From positions 1 to 40,647 of the forward strand of contig JBDTUE010000013.1 of assembly GCA_040007895.1 (NCBI GenBank): 40,647 nt of DNA, read 5' to 3'. Source of the DNA: JADJLQ01 sp040007895 (lineage in GTDB: Bacteria; Bacteroidota; Bacteroidia; Chitinophagales; Saprospiraceae). The number at the start of each line of letters is the position of its first letter. Position 1 is the stretch's first letter. Under the pieces are notes generated by a model. It made no database searches. It saw nothing but the letters and a program-made list of their open reading frames with translations, and was not told the DNA's origin. Below, piece by piece: positions 25,514 to 33,871 of this stretch. The position numbers and the translations under genes were made by a program.

Positions 25514-26697
25514 TCAACAATTATTTATTAGACTTTAATAATACTGAAATTGCCTTCGGACATAAATCAGATCAGGAACTAAGGGAAACCTATCGTTTGT
25601 TTAAAATTATGAACAGCCCCAACCTTGTCAAAATTGGTTCTGGGTTCACAATGCTGTTGAATAAATTAAAGCTGCCGGTACTGGATCCATTGATTAAAGC
25701 TACTATCTTCAAACAGTTTTGCGGGGGAATCAACCTTCTGGATTGTCAAAGGACTATTGATAGATTATATAAAAACAAAACACTGAGTATTCTTGATTAT
25801 GGCGCTGAGGCCAAAGATTCAGAGAAGGATTTTGATGCAACACTCAGTGAATTAATAAAAGCCGTACAATTTGGAGCAGCCAACGCTTCGGTCCCGGTCA
25901 TCAGTTTAAAAATTTCCTCCATTGCCCGCAATGAGCTATTAGAAAAATGGAAAGGGAGCCAACCACTGGAGCCGTTTGAAGAGGCGGAATTGGATAAGGT
26001 AAAAAAAAGGATGCATAAGGTAGTGCACCTGGCTTCCGATATGGGTGTTGCAGTATTTGTTGATGCTGAAGAATCATGGGTTCAGGATGCGATGGATACC
26101 CTGGTTGAAGAAATGATGGAATCGTATAACAAGCGCAAAGTAGTAGTTTACAATACCTTTCAGATGTATCGTAAAGATCGATTAGACTTTCTGAAAAAAA
26201 GTTTTGACAGATCTATATCCAGGAACTATTACCTCGGCGCTAAAATTGTGCGCGGAGCTTATATGGTAAAAGAAGGTGATCGGGCTAAAGTAGAAGGTCA
26301 TGAGTCACCTGTTTTTGAAACTAAAGAGGGTAGTGACGAATCCTTTAACCAGGCTATTGAATTTTGTGTGAATCATTATGACCGTATTTCATCTTGCAAT
26401 GCATCTCACAATATGCAAAGTTGCATGTTACAGGCAAGGTTAATAGCTGAACGATCCATTCCAAAAAATCATTCTCATCTTAATTTTTGTCAGCTTATGG
26501 GAATGAGTGATAATATTACATTCAATCTTGCATCCCAGGGTTATAATGTGGCAAAGTATGTGGTGTATGGTCCGATTCAGGAAGTCATTCCTTTTCTGAT
26601 TCGCAGGGCACAGGAAAATACATCTATCACCGGTGATGTAGGTCGGGAACTTAATCTGATCATTCAGGAAATGAAAAGAAGGAGATTAATTAAGTGA
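25510..26697 (+). CDS. Proline dehydrogenase
   Basis: FAD-dependent oxidation of L-proline to pyrroline-5-carboxylate, the first step of proline catabolism. ATG 25510 gives 395 residues and overlaps the aroE stop by ATGA; a GTG at 25492 would intrude further into aroE. The TIM-barrel pattern is clear: VFVDAEESW, KIVRGAYM near 255-262 followed by the KEGDRAK loop, ASHN, and QLMGMSDNITFNLASQGY. The C-terminal YGPIQEVIPFLIRRAQENTS carries the two conserved Arg that bind the proline carboxylate. This is the monofunctional type; the pyrroline-5-carboxylate dehydrogenase is not in the window. Confidence 0.95.
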   Translation: MINNYLLDFNNTEIAFGHKSDQELRETYRLFKIMNSPNLVKIGSGFTMLLNKLKLPVLDPLIKATIFKQFCGGINLLDCQRTIDRLYKNKTLSILDYGAEAKDSEKDFDATLSELIKAVQFGAANASVPVISLKISSIARNELLEKWKGSQPLEPFEEAELDKVKKRMHKVVHLASDMGVAVFVDAEESWVQDAMDTLVEEMMESYNKRKVVVYNTFQMYRKDRLDFLKKSFDRSISRNYYLGAKIVRGAYMVKEGDRAKVEGHESPVFETKEGSDESFNQAIEFCVNHYDRISSCNASHNMQSCMLQARLIAERSIPKNHSHLNFCQLMGMSDNITFNLASQGYNVAKYVVYGPIQEVIPFLIRRAQENTSITGDVGRELNLIIQEMKRRRLIK

Positions 26698-26710
26698 AGT
26701 TGATAATTGA

Positions 26711-28129
26711 TTAGATCGCGATAGCTTTTTCAATCAGCCATCCCTGATTGACTATACCTTCAGATTCCTGGATCTCCGTTAATAAACGTTGTTTAGCAGG
26801 TTTATCCTGGTATTTTACCCTGCTAAGTTTTTTAATGTATTTGATGAAGTTAGAGTATCTGAGCTTTTTGGCGGCGGCAATATCTTTTTCATGTCTATTA
26901 AGGAAGGTCCTGAAACTATCTGCCAGGGAACCCATTGCCTGCCATTCTTCCACTTCAAAATAAGTAGCAAGTAATAATACTTTGGAATCCAGGTTATAAG
27001 TAAGCTCACCAAACTCTACATTCCTTAATTTTTCTATGACTAACTCAAATTTGTGTTGATTAAAATATAGTCTTGCTAAAGAAAATGTGACCAATGTCAG
27101 TTTCTGATCCTCGGGAATAATCTTTTGGTAGTCTTCTATAAAGTTTTCAGTCCAGGTAAATTCTTTAGTGCGGATACCGAGGATGACGATATTGAGAAAA
27201 TCACCGGGATTAAATTTGTTAGAAGGGAAAATCAGGTCAAACTTTAGTCCGTATTTATACCATTGCAGAGCTTCTAATCCCAGGTTATGTTGTCCGCGGT
27301 TGTATTGGTAAGAACAGAAATTGATGACTTCTTTTAAGATTTCAACTCCATCAATCTGAGAAAATTTTATAAGGTGATTATTTAGTTTTTCCTTGAGCTC
27401 CTCATACGCTTTGTTAGAATATTTTTCCTGTTTGAGTTTATAAATCCTGTAATAGACATCGATTTCAGGGAAAGCTAAAAAATCATTTTTTTCTACGATA
27501 TCAATGATTTGTTTTTCTAATTTTATTTCTATAGGGAGATTTACAAATTGCCTTCTGGACGCTGTATTGACAAGTTGTTTTGTTTTCTCGGATATGTAAA
27601 ACAAGTCGAGGTGTTTGTGAATCGTTTCAATATTGGAACGGGACTCCAGATTTATTTCATAGTCCTGAATATTGTATAGATTTTTTTCAAATTGAAATCG
27701 TTGAAGATGAAACTCAGAAGATAAGTTTTTGTGTTTGTCCATCTCGTCCTGGAGGTGTGTGGTGGAGGATTTGTACAAAGCCTCTATCCGCTGCTCATAA
27801 ATAAATTCCAATAATAAATTGCCGGATGCCAAATCATTGCGCGACAACTGCTCAAAGACAAAATACTTTTGAAGTAATATTAAAAACTCATTGCATAGTT
27901 TACGCCATTTGAGATCATTAAATTTAATATTCGGTATTAACTTACTCCATAATTCCTCTTTATCTGTAATTAGTTCTTTACCGGATTTTATTTGAGGAAG
28001 AACCAATTCAAAAAGTTTAAATAATAGAGTATTGGAATTGCAATACGGTGAGGCTAAAAATTTTTCAATTTTAGGTAATTCAGACTTTGGTATCTGGGTC
28101 AAAACTTTTATAAATTTTAACTCCTTCAT
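26711..28129 (-). CDS. Helix-rich protein of unknown function
   Basis: A 472-residue protein that I cannot assign. It is rich in Leu, Lys, Glu and Phe with long amphipathic stretches and no signal peptide or membrane helix, so it is probably cytoplasmic. The whole length looks like helical hairpins. In the second half, NFIEDYQKIIPEDQKLTLVT and then FSLARLYFNQHKFELVIEKL resemble degenerate tetratricopeptide repeats. No catalytic motif is visible. Length, start (ATG 28129) and codon use fit a real gene of this genome. It is convergent with the aroE-proDH pair and leaves only 13 bp between stops. An exact -7 box lies about 57 bases upstream. Confidence 0.7.
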   Translation of the reverse strand: MKELKFIKVLTQIPKSELPKIEKFLASPYCNSNTLLFKLFELVLPQIKSGKELITDKEELWSKLIPNIKFNDLKWRKLCNEFLILLQKYFVFEQLSRNDLASGNLLLEFIYEQRIEALYKSSTTHLQDEMDKHKNLSSEFHLQRFQFEKNLYNIQDYEINLESRSNIETIHKHLDLFYISEKTKQLVNTASRRQFVNLPIEIKLEKQIIDIVEKNDFLAFPEIDVYYRIYKLKQEKYSNKAYEELKEKLNNHLIKFSQIDGVEILKEVINFCSYQYNRGQHNLGLEALQWYKYGLKFDLIFPSNKFNPGDFLNIVILGIRTKEFTWTENFIEDYQKIIPEDQKLTLVTFSLARLYFNQHKFELVIEKLRNVEFGELTYNLDSKVLLLATYFEVEEWQAMGSLADSFRTFLNRHEKDIAAAKKLRYSNFIKYIKKLSRVKYQDKPAKQRLLTEIQESEGIVNQGWLIEKAIAI

Positions 28130-28186
28130 GGATTACTGGATCAACTTAAATGGCTTATTTTGAAACCATTAATTTTCAGCAAGATA

Positions 28187-28194
28187 CAAATGTA
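28187..28194 (-). promoter_or_regulatory. TAnnTTTG -7 box before the unknown helical protein
   Basis: TACATTTG on the minus strand matches the consensus exactly, with a leader of roughly 50 bases before ATG 28129. No TTTG is visible at the -33 distance. Confidence 0.4.
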
Positions 28195-28300
28195 TTTTTA
28201 CTAACATGTGTTAATTTTATATATAAATAAAATATATGTTTAGTTTTTTGATTTACAATTTATGACTATCTTGCAATCTGAAATTGTAGTCGCAAATATA

Positions 28301-30499
28301 ATGAACCGAATCATCAGGCTCAGTTGTTTTTTTATCCTATCTATCTTAATAGAGTCTGAAATATATGGTCAAAATTGGAATCTCACGACAGTTTGTAAAA
28401 AGGATTTTGGTCATACTACAGGTCAAGCCATCCAGATTTTCCCATTAGCCAATGACATCAATCAAAACGGTCAAGCGTTAAGCCTGAAAAGTATTTCATA
28501 TTCAGAGCATGGCAGGGCGGTATTGAATGGTGAGTCAATTCAATTTATTCCATTTCCTGATTTTCATGGCTTAGGTCATGTACTGTATACTGCATGTGAT
28601 AACAAAGGCAATTGTGGAATAGGTGAAATCAGTGTTGTTATTACCGATCCTGCTAATATTAATTACACCGATACCATTTCGGAAGGTGTACTTCGAAACA
28701 CCACTTTTACCTTTTATATTCCCGAACCTGATTTTCAATTATCAGCAGCACCTAAATATGGACAAGTGTCCAAAGTGAGTGATTATGAATATCATTACCA
28801 GCCCACTGGTCCTGCAGGTTCTTCAGAACAATTGATTTTTCAGAAAGGAAATAATAAAACAGTATTCCAACTTACTCTTGTAGATCAACCTGTTAAAAAT
28901 CAGTACCTGGTTGATGACATTATTTATTTGAACAAAAACACTTCGCGGTTATTTTCCCTGACCAAAAATGATATCAACACCGGAGGTAGTATTGTGGTAA
29001 AGTCTATTTCCCAACCTACATCAGGGTCTGTATCTCTTAATGCAGATAATACATTGACCTATTCATCTGCATTTGATTTTGAAGGTATCACTCAATTTGA
29101 ATATACCGCCTGCAACCAGGTGGGCTGTGAAACAGCTAAAGCATATCTATACGTGAGCGATTTTCTTCCGAGAGAGGATCTTAATCCTATTTTCAGAGTT
29201 GCAGAAGGACGATCCGTGGTGATTCCTTATGATGTTCCTGTTCAGGATTATGAATTCAAAATTTTAAACCAACCCTCTTTTGGTGTCCTGGACTTTTATA
29301 AAGGAAATAATTCAATTAATCTCCAATGTGAATCTCAGAATGTTTTTAATCCATTGGTTTATTCACCCTTCCCTGGGTTTATAGGTAATGATCAGTTCAT
29401 TGTAAATTTCTGCCTTACTACCGGTACCAAACAATGTGCCCCGATCAAGATAAAAATTGAAACCTACTCAGAATCGGGTTGTTTGCCTTCTTCTGAATTT
29501 GTATGGCCAGGGGATGCAAACAATGATGGTATAGTAACCTTGAAAGATGTGAATACAATAAGTAAATTGGTAGGTACCATTGGTGAAATCCGAAAAGTAA
29601 ATAGTACATCCTGGCAAAATCAAATATCTAAAGACTGGACGAGAGCTGAGGGTATTAATGCAAAACATGCTGATGCCAATGGTGATGGTGTAATAGACAG
29701 GGATGATATAAAAGTAGTAATGGATAATGCATTACAAGCGCATAAACTGGTACCCCAGGGGATTTATCAATTAATTCCCACCGGCTCATCAGCTTCACCG
29801 GTAGCTAAAGTAATAGCTCCGGGTGATGATGCAGTTATTCAGTTGGAGTTTGGAGACAAACAAAATCTTCTCTCTGATGTGGAAGCCATCAGTTTTGACC
29901 TGGAATATAATGATCAGCTTATAAAACCTGAGGATATTGAGGTAGGTGTAATTGAGAATTCTTGGTTTGGTTATGACAATGCTATTCTTCAAGGTAGATT
30001 TATCGGAAAAGGAAAATTAAGCTATACTTTATCTTCTGCACGAAGCAAATCCAGATATGGCTTTGGCAGGACCATTCGTATAGTTACTAAAGGTGGTCCG
30101 ATAACAGGTCACATTGAAGGGTTCAAGATTCCGAAAGAGTTACCTATAGAATTTAAAATCAAAAATATTCAAATTGCCTCGCCAGATGGGGCGACTACGT
30201 TGCTACCGGATACAAAAGCTACCGTGATCATTGATTTTAATAAAAAGTCCACTGCACCAGGCATCGTTCAATATCCTAACCCGGCTTCTGACTTTATAAA
30301 TATTACAGTAAATAATTCTAAAGATTTAATTGAGCAGATTTCAATCACTGATATTTCAGGAAAAACTATAATAAGCAGAAATTTAGTTCCAGTTAAACAT
30401 TATCAACAAACTCTGAGTCAGCTACAACAAGGGGTTTATGTGCTCAGGATTAAAACCAATTCAGGTTTATTTACTCAAAAAGTAGAAGTCATTCACTAA
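28301..30499 (+). CDS. T9SS-secreted Ig-like/dockerin-like/cohesin-like protein
   Basis: A 732-residue surface or secreted protein. ATG 28301 places a signal peptide at the N-terminus ending near ESEIYGQ; an ATG at 28262 would add 13 residues. Two cadherin-like Ig repeats with TACDNKGNCG and TACNQVGCE hairpins lie near 40-117 and 210-290. Two EF-hand-like loops, DANNDGIVTLKDV near 408-420 and DANGDGVIDRDDI near 460-472, resemble a dockerin pair. Residues about 496-646 (ISFDLEYNDQLIKPEDIEVG and onward) look cohesin-like. The last 75 residues, with YPNPASDFINI, DISGKTI and GVYVLRI, are a type A T9SS sorting domain. The molecular role is probably adhesion or scaffolding. Confidence 0.82.
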   Translation: MNRIIRLSCFFILSILIESEIYGQNWNLTTVCKKDFGHTTGQAIQIFPLANDINQNGQALSLKSISYSEHGRAVLNGESIQFIPFPDFHGLGHVLYTACDNKGNCGIGEISVVITDPANINYTDTISEGVLRNTTFTFYIPEPDFQLSAAPKYGQVSKVSDYEYHYQPTGPAGSSEQLIFQKGNNKTVFQLTLVDQPVKNQYLVDDIIYLNKNTSRLFSLTKNDINTGGSIVVKSISQPTSGSVSLNADNTLTYSSAFDFEGITQFEYTACNQVGCETAKAYLYVSDFLPREDLNPIFRVAEGRSVVIPYDVPVQDYEFKILNQPSFGVLDFYKGNNSINLQCESQNVFNPLVYSPFPGFIGNDQFIVNFCLTTGTKQCAPIKIKIETYSESGCLPSSEFVWPGDANNDGIVTLKDVNTISKLVGTIGEIRKVNSTSWQNQISKDWTRAEGINAKHADANGDGVIDRDDIKVVMDNALQAHKLVPQGIYQLIPTGSSASPVAKVIAPGDDAVIQLEFGDKQNLLSDVEAISFDLEYNDQLIKPEDIEVGVIENSWFGYDNAILQGRFIGKGKLSYTLSSARSKSRYGFGRTIRIVTKGGPITGHIEGFKIPKELPIEFKIKNIQIASPDGATTLLPDTKATVIIDFNKKSTAPGIVQYPNPASDFINITVNNSKDLIEQISITDISGKTIISRNLVPVKHYQQTLSQLQQGVYVLRIKTNSGLFTQKVEVIH

Positions 30500-30625
30500 C
30501 TTTTTGTATTTCATTTATTCTCTTATTCATTTACAAAATGTATACCGCATGGGCCTCATTGAGGTAAAAGACAATTCCTGTAAGGTTTTTGGATAATACT
30601 AAGGATAAATCGTACTGGTAATTAT

Positions 30626-30665
30626 TTGGTAGCCTGAGGTTGTACTCCAGGATTAAAGCTACCAA
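30626..30665. other. Imperfect hairpin between convergent genes
   Basis: TTGGTAGC (30626-30633) and GCTACCAA (30658-30665) form a perfect 8-bp arm with partial pairing (CCTG with CAGG) inside. It lies between the convergent T9SS-protein and DUF4293 genes, where a bidirectional terminator would be expected, but no U-tract follows on either strand. The rest of the 176-bp gap holds nothing recognisable. Confidence 0.35.
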
Positions 30666-30675
30666 CAGTTGTGCA

Positions 30676-31122
30676 CTACCTTAACCTGTCCATTGACTTT
30701 ACGATTTTATCATCTTTATTGATTCCACGGTAAGCTAAAAGCAAACTGATCAAACCTATAAGAGGCATGAATAAGCCTAAACCGGGAGAGATTGCAGCGT
30801 GTGCGGTATCGATTATTGCGTTAGTAGGAGGTGAGAAAACCAATCCTGATACAAGGTTGCCACCCAGTAACAATAGAAGCGTTAGGATTACCAGTAATTT
30901 TTGAGTTTTCCTGTTTTTAAATAAAAAGATACCTATAACTCCAATCAGGATTGACAAGGCCAGGACGATTAGCCCAGGCATACATTCCCTGATATATACT
31001 GAACCATCCTGGTATATTCCGGCCTGATCTGATACCGAAGATTTAAGTATAGGGGTGGTCAATTCAATGCTTATTGCGGCGATAGTGATCAATAAGAAAA
31101 TGGTCTGGATACGTTGAATCAT
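30676..31122 (-). CDS. DUF4293 family membrane protein
   Basis: A 148-residue inner-membrane protein with four hydrophobic helices (about 5-24, 49-67, 74-94 and 110-132), beginning MIQRIQTIFLLITIAAIS. The MIQRIQT(I/L)(F/Y)LLL start and four-helix layout are typical of the Bacteroidota-specific DUF4293 family, whose function is unknown. The short C-terminal tail is basic (INKDDKIVKSMDRLR). It is divergent from the OstA-like gene with a 100-bp gap. TATCTTCG on the minus strand at 31148-31155 resembles a -7 box with one mismatch, about 25 bases before the ATG. Confidence 0.85.
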   Translation of the reverse strand: MIQRIQTIFLLITIAAISIELTTPILKSSVSDQAGIYQDGSVYIRECMPGLIVLALSILIGVIGIFLFKNRKTQKLLVILTLLLLLGGNLVSGLVFSPPTNAIIDTAHAAISPGLGLFMPLIGLISLLLAYRGINKDDKIVKSMDRLR

Positions 31123-31222
31123 AATTTTAAAGAAACATTAATTTGTGCGAAGATAAGGTCAAAGAAATAGTCCGGTACCTTACCGGCAACTTTTTATCTT
31201 GCAGCGGCGTTTAACACTCGAC

Positions 31223-33034
31223 ATGCTGAGGCCTTTTAGATTAACCATATCCCTGGTGTTGCTATTCAGCAGCATTATCGTTTTTGCACAAAAAAGCGTA
31301 GTCACCCAGCAGCCAAAAGATGATGAAATAAAAATATTACATTCAAATTTCACCTACCTGGAAATCAATTCGGGCAACGAACTCAAGATTCTAACCGGGG
31401 ATGTTCAGCTGTTTCATGATAGCAGTTTCCTTTATTGTGATTCCGCGAGAATTGAGGGATTGCTGGTGAAGGCTTATGGAAAAGTTGTCATCCGTCGTAG
31501 TGATACGGTACAAATTTTTGCAGATTCACTTCGGTATGACGGCAAAGCCAAAGCAACTGATTTGTTTGGTGAAGTGATTTTGATTAACGGAGGCAAATCT
31601 TTATACACACGACGTTTACATTATGATCTCGATAGTTCTATCGCTTCGTACAATACACCTGCGACATTACGAACTAAACAAACAGTACTTAAAAGCAAAC
31701 GGGGCTATTACCACGTCCATAAGGACATGGCTTATTTTTATGGAAACGTTCAATTGTCGGATCCTGAGATACAACTTCGGAGTGATTCTCTTGAGTTTAA
31801 TACATCCACTCAAACTGCTATTTTCGTAGCTCCTACTCTGATGGAAAAAAATGACCGCAAAATTTATTGTGAAAGTGGTTATTATGATGTGGATGATAAA
31901 GTAGCAGAATTCAGAGGCAATCCCCAATATTCTGAGCTGGATAAAAAAGCCACGTCCAATATCATGCTCTATGATGGCAAAGCCAACGAGATAAATCTGA
32001 TAGAGCACGTAAAATTTGTAAGTAGTGATACACAATTGGAGGGCGATACGGTATTGTATAATGAAAAAGATAAAGTGATGACCTTATTGGGGAAAGGAAA
32101 TATCATTACAAAAGACGGTACGATTGGCTCTACTAAAAAATTGGTGTACAACGAAAAAACAGGTCATTTTACTACCTCGGGAAGAGCGGCCTTACAAGAC
32201 AGTACTAATCTGCTTGATGCGGATGAGATCATAAGGGATTCAAAGACCGGAAATCTTACAGCCCGGGGCAATGTAAATTGGATGGACACGGCACAACATT
32301 CCAGTATTCAGTGCGATTCGATGTTCCTGGATAAAGCAAACAATAAAGTAATTGCCATTGGCTTTAATCATCAACCTGTTTTCAAATCCTTTTCAAACCC
32401 CGCGGATACATTATACCTCGCTGGCGATACGCTCATAGCTTTTCAAACGGACAGTATTCATAAAGACAAAAATATCCGGGCCTATCATAAGGTAAAAGTA
32501 TACCGGTCAGATCTTCAGGCAATATGTGATTCATTGACCTATACTGAGAAGGATTCAATTTTTACCCTCTTCAATCACCCGATCATATGGTCAGATACCT
32601 CACAGTTTTTTGCGGATACCATAAAGATTCTGCAGTCAGGCAATCAGCTTCAAAGAATGTATTTACTTCAGAATGCAATGATTATTAATTCAGGTGATCT
32701 CATTTATTTTAATCAGATCAAAGGACGAAAAATCACAGCAGACTTTGATTCATCTGAGTTGTCCAATGTCGATGTATTGGGGAATGCGGAGGCAGTTTAT
32801 TATGCAATAGATGATAATAGAGCATATATCGGTGTGAATAAAATTATTTGCAGTCATATTCTTGCTAAATTCGGTTCCAATAGAGTGGATAGAATTTATT
32901 TTTTCAACAAACCCAATGGTACACTACACCCGATGAGGTCTGTAGATCATAATGCACTTAAACTAAAAGGTTTTCAATGGAAATTCGAGGGCCGTCCGGA
33001 TGCAAGATTATTTATAGAAAGACAAACTCAATAA
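31223..33034 (+). CDS. OstA-like (LptA/LptD N-domain) envelope protein
   Basis: Periplasmic protein built from repeats of the OstA/LptA beta-jellyroll, the fold that carries lipopolysaccharide across the periplasm. ATG 31223 gives 603 residues with a signal peptide ending near IIVFAQ; the longer frame from TTG 31199 adds eight residues. Short strand units such as YCDSARIEG, VKAYGKVVIRRSDTVQI and ADSLRYDGKAKATDLFGEV repeat along nearly the whole chain (D/S-x-L-x-Y-D and G-x-V patterns). No outer-membrane barrel domain follows, unlike full LptD. It likely takes part in LPS transport. The BatE-like gene follows at 18 bp. Confidence 0.85.
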   Translation: MLRPFRLTISLVLLFSSIIVFAQKSVVTQQPKDDEIKILHSNFTYLEINSGNELKILTGDVQLFHDSSFLYCDSARIEGLLVKAYGKVVIRRSDTVQIFADSLRYDGKAKATDLFGEVILINGGKSLYTRRLHYDLDSSIASYNTPATLRTKQTVLKSKRGYYHVHKDMAYFYGNVQLSDPEIQLRSDSLEFNTSTQTAIFVAPTLMEKNDRKIYCESGYYDVDDKVAEFRGNPQYSELDKKATSNIMLYDGKANEINLIEHVKFVSSDTQLEGDTVLYNEKDKVMTLLGKGNIITKDGTIGSTKKLVYNEKTGHFTTSGRAALQDSTNLLDADEIIRDSKTGNLTARGNVNWMDTAQHSSIQCDSMFLDKANNKVIAIGFNHQPVFKSFSNPADTLYLAGDTLIAFQTDSIHKDKNIRAYHKVKVYRSDLQAICDSLTYTEKDSIFTLFNHPIIWSDTSQFFADTIKILQSGNQLQRMYLLQNAMIINSGDLIYFNQIKGRKITADFDSSELSNVDVLGNAEAVYYAIDDNRAYIGVNKIICSHILAKFGSNRVDRIYFFNKPNGTLHPMRSVDHNALKLKGFQWKFEGRPDARLFIERQTQ

Positions 33035-33052
33035 ATTGAAACCTGATTGATT

Positions 33053-33796
33053 ATGAATCGAATTAGTTCAGTTTTAGTGTTATGGTGTACTTGTTTCATA
33101 CTTCGTGCTGATGTACCATCACCAAAGAATGACATCGCCCAGGCATTTCAATTGTATGCATCAGGAAAATATGGCGAGGCCCTGCAAGCTTATATAAATC
33201 TCATGAATACTTATGGCCCTTCTTCAGATCTGTACTTTAACGCCGGTGTTTGTGAATTATCCATGAATAAAATTCCTGATGCCAAAATCTATTTTGAAAA
33301 AGCGCTGATGTTAAAGCCAGGCTCTGGTTCCATCAAAAAGCAGTTGAATTCAATTAACCAGAGTATAGAACCTAAAATTGAAGAATTGCCTCCGTTTCTA
33401 TTATTAATATGGTGGAGATCAATCCGGGATTTATTTAATCAATTTACCTGGGGCTGGATCACACTGGTCTTATGCATGTTGACCGGGGCAATCGGAATTG
33501 TCAAATATATCCTGAATAAGCCTATTTCGTTTTCAGTCTGGACTTCCGTGCTAGCCTGTTTATTCCTTACGGTGTTGTTTTATTTGTCAAGAGCACAATA
33601 TGAACATACTCAACGGGGCATTCTCATGGAATCCAAACCTTTAAAAGTAGCGCCTTCATCCAATGCCCAGGAACTACTTCCACTCGGTAGCGGGACTAAA
33701 CTGGAAATAAAAGATAGTTTGCAGGACTGGTATAAAATTAAACTGGAGAACAATGACCTGGGTTGGATACTAAAGTCCTCCATTCAAAAAATTTAA
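33053..33796 (+). CDS. BatE-like TPR/SH3 membrane protein
   Basis: A 247-residue protein with the layout of BatE from the Bacteroides aerotolerance operon. A signal peptide ends near FILRAD; tetratricopeptide repeats span about 25-105 (FQLYASGKYGEALQAYINLM and LYFNAGVCELSMNKIPDAKI). Two membrane helices lie near 130-150 and 160-178. A C-terminal bacterial SH3 domain covers about 190-245 (PLKVAPSSNAQELLPLGSGT, then DWYKIKLENNDLGWILKSSI). ATG 33053 is chosen over TTG 33047. The other bat genes are not in the window, so it is either separated from them or a paralogue. It follows the OstA-like gene by 18 bp, suggesting envelope-related work. Confidence 0.8.
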   Translation: MNRISSVLVLWCTCFILRADVPSPKNDIAQAFQLYASGKYGEALQAYINLMNTYGPSSDLYFNAGVCELSMNKIPDAKIYFEKALMLKPGSGSIKKQLNSINQSIEPKIEELPPFLLLIWWRSIRDLFNQFTWGWITLVLCMLTGAIGIVKYILNKPISFSVWTSVLACLFLTVLFYLSRAQYEHTQRGILMESKPLKVAPSSNAQELLPLGSGTKLEIKDSLQDWYKIKLENNDLGWILKSSIQKI

Positions 33797-33854
33797 ATAA
33801 AGCAAAGCGGGGATAAGGCTCTTGTTTTTTATATAAATATCCCGATTACATCAT

Positions 33855-33862
33855 TAGTTTTG
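33855..33862 (+). promoter_or_regulatory. TAnnTTTG -7 box before the FG-GAP lipoprotein
   Basis: TAGTTTTG matches the consensus exactly and ends 9 bases before ATG 33872, implying a leader of only a few bases. No -33 TTTG is seen at the usual distance. Confidence 0.4.
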
Positions 33863-33871
33863 TGCCCGATT

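Noticed and set aside
30626..30665. Possible tRNA or riboswitch in the hairpin between the convergent genes.
   Set aside because: No T-loop (GGTTCRANNCC), anticodon arm or CCA end is present, and no downstream gene is oriented to be controlled by it.
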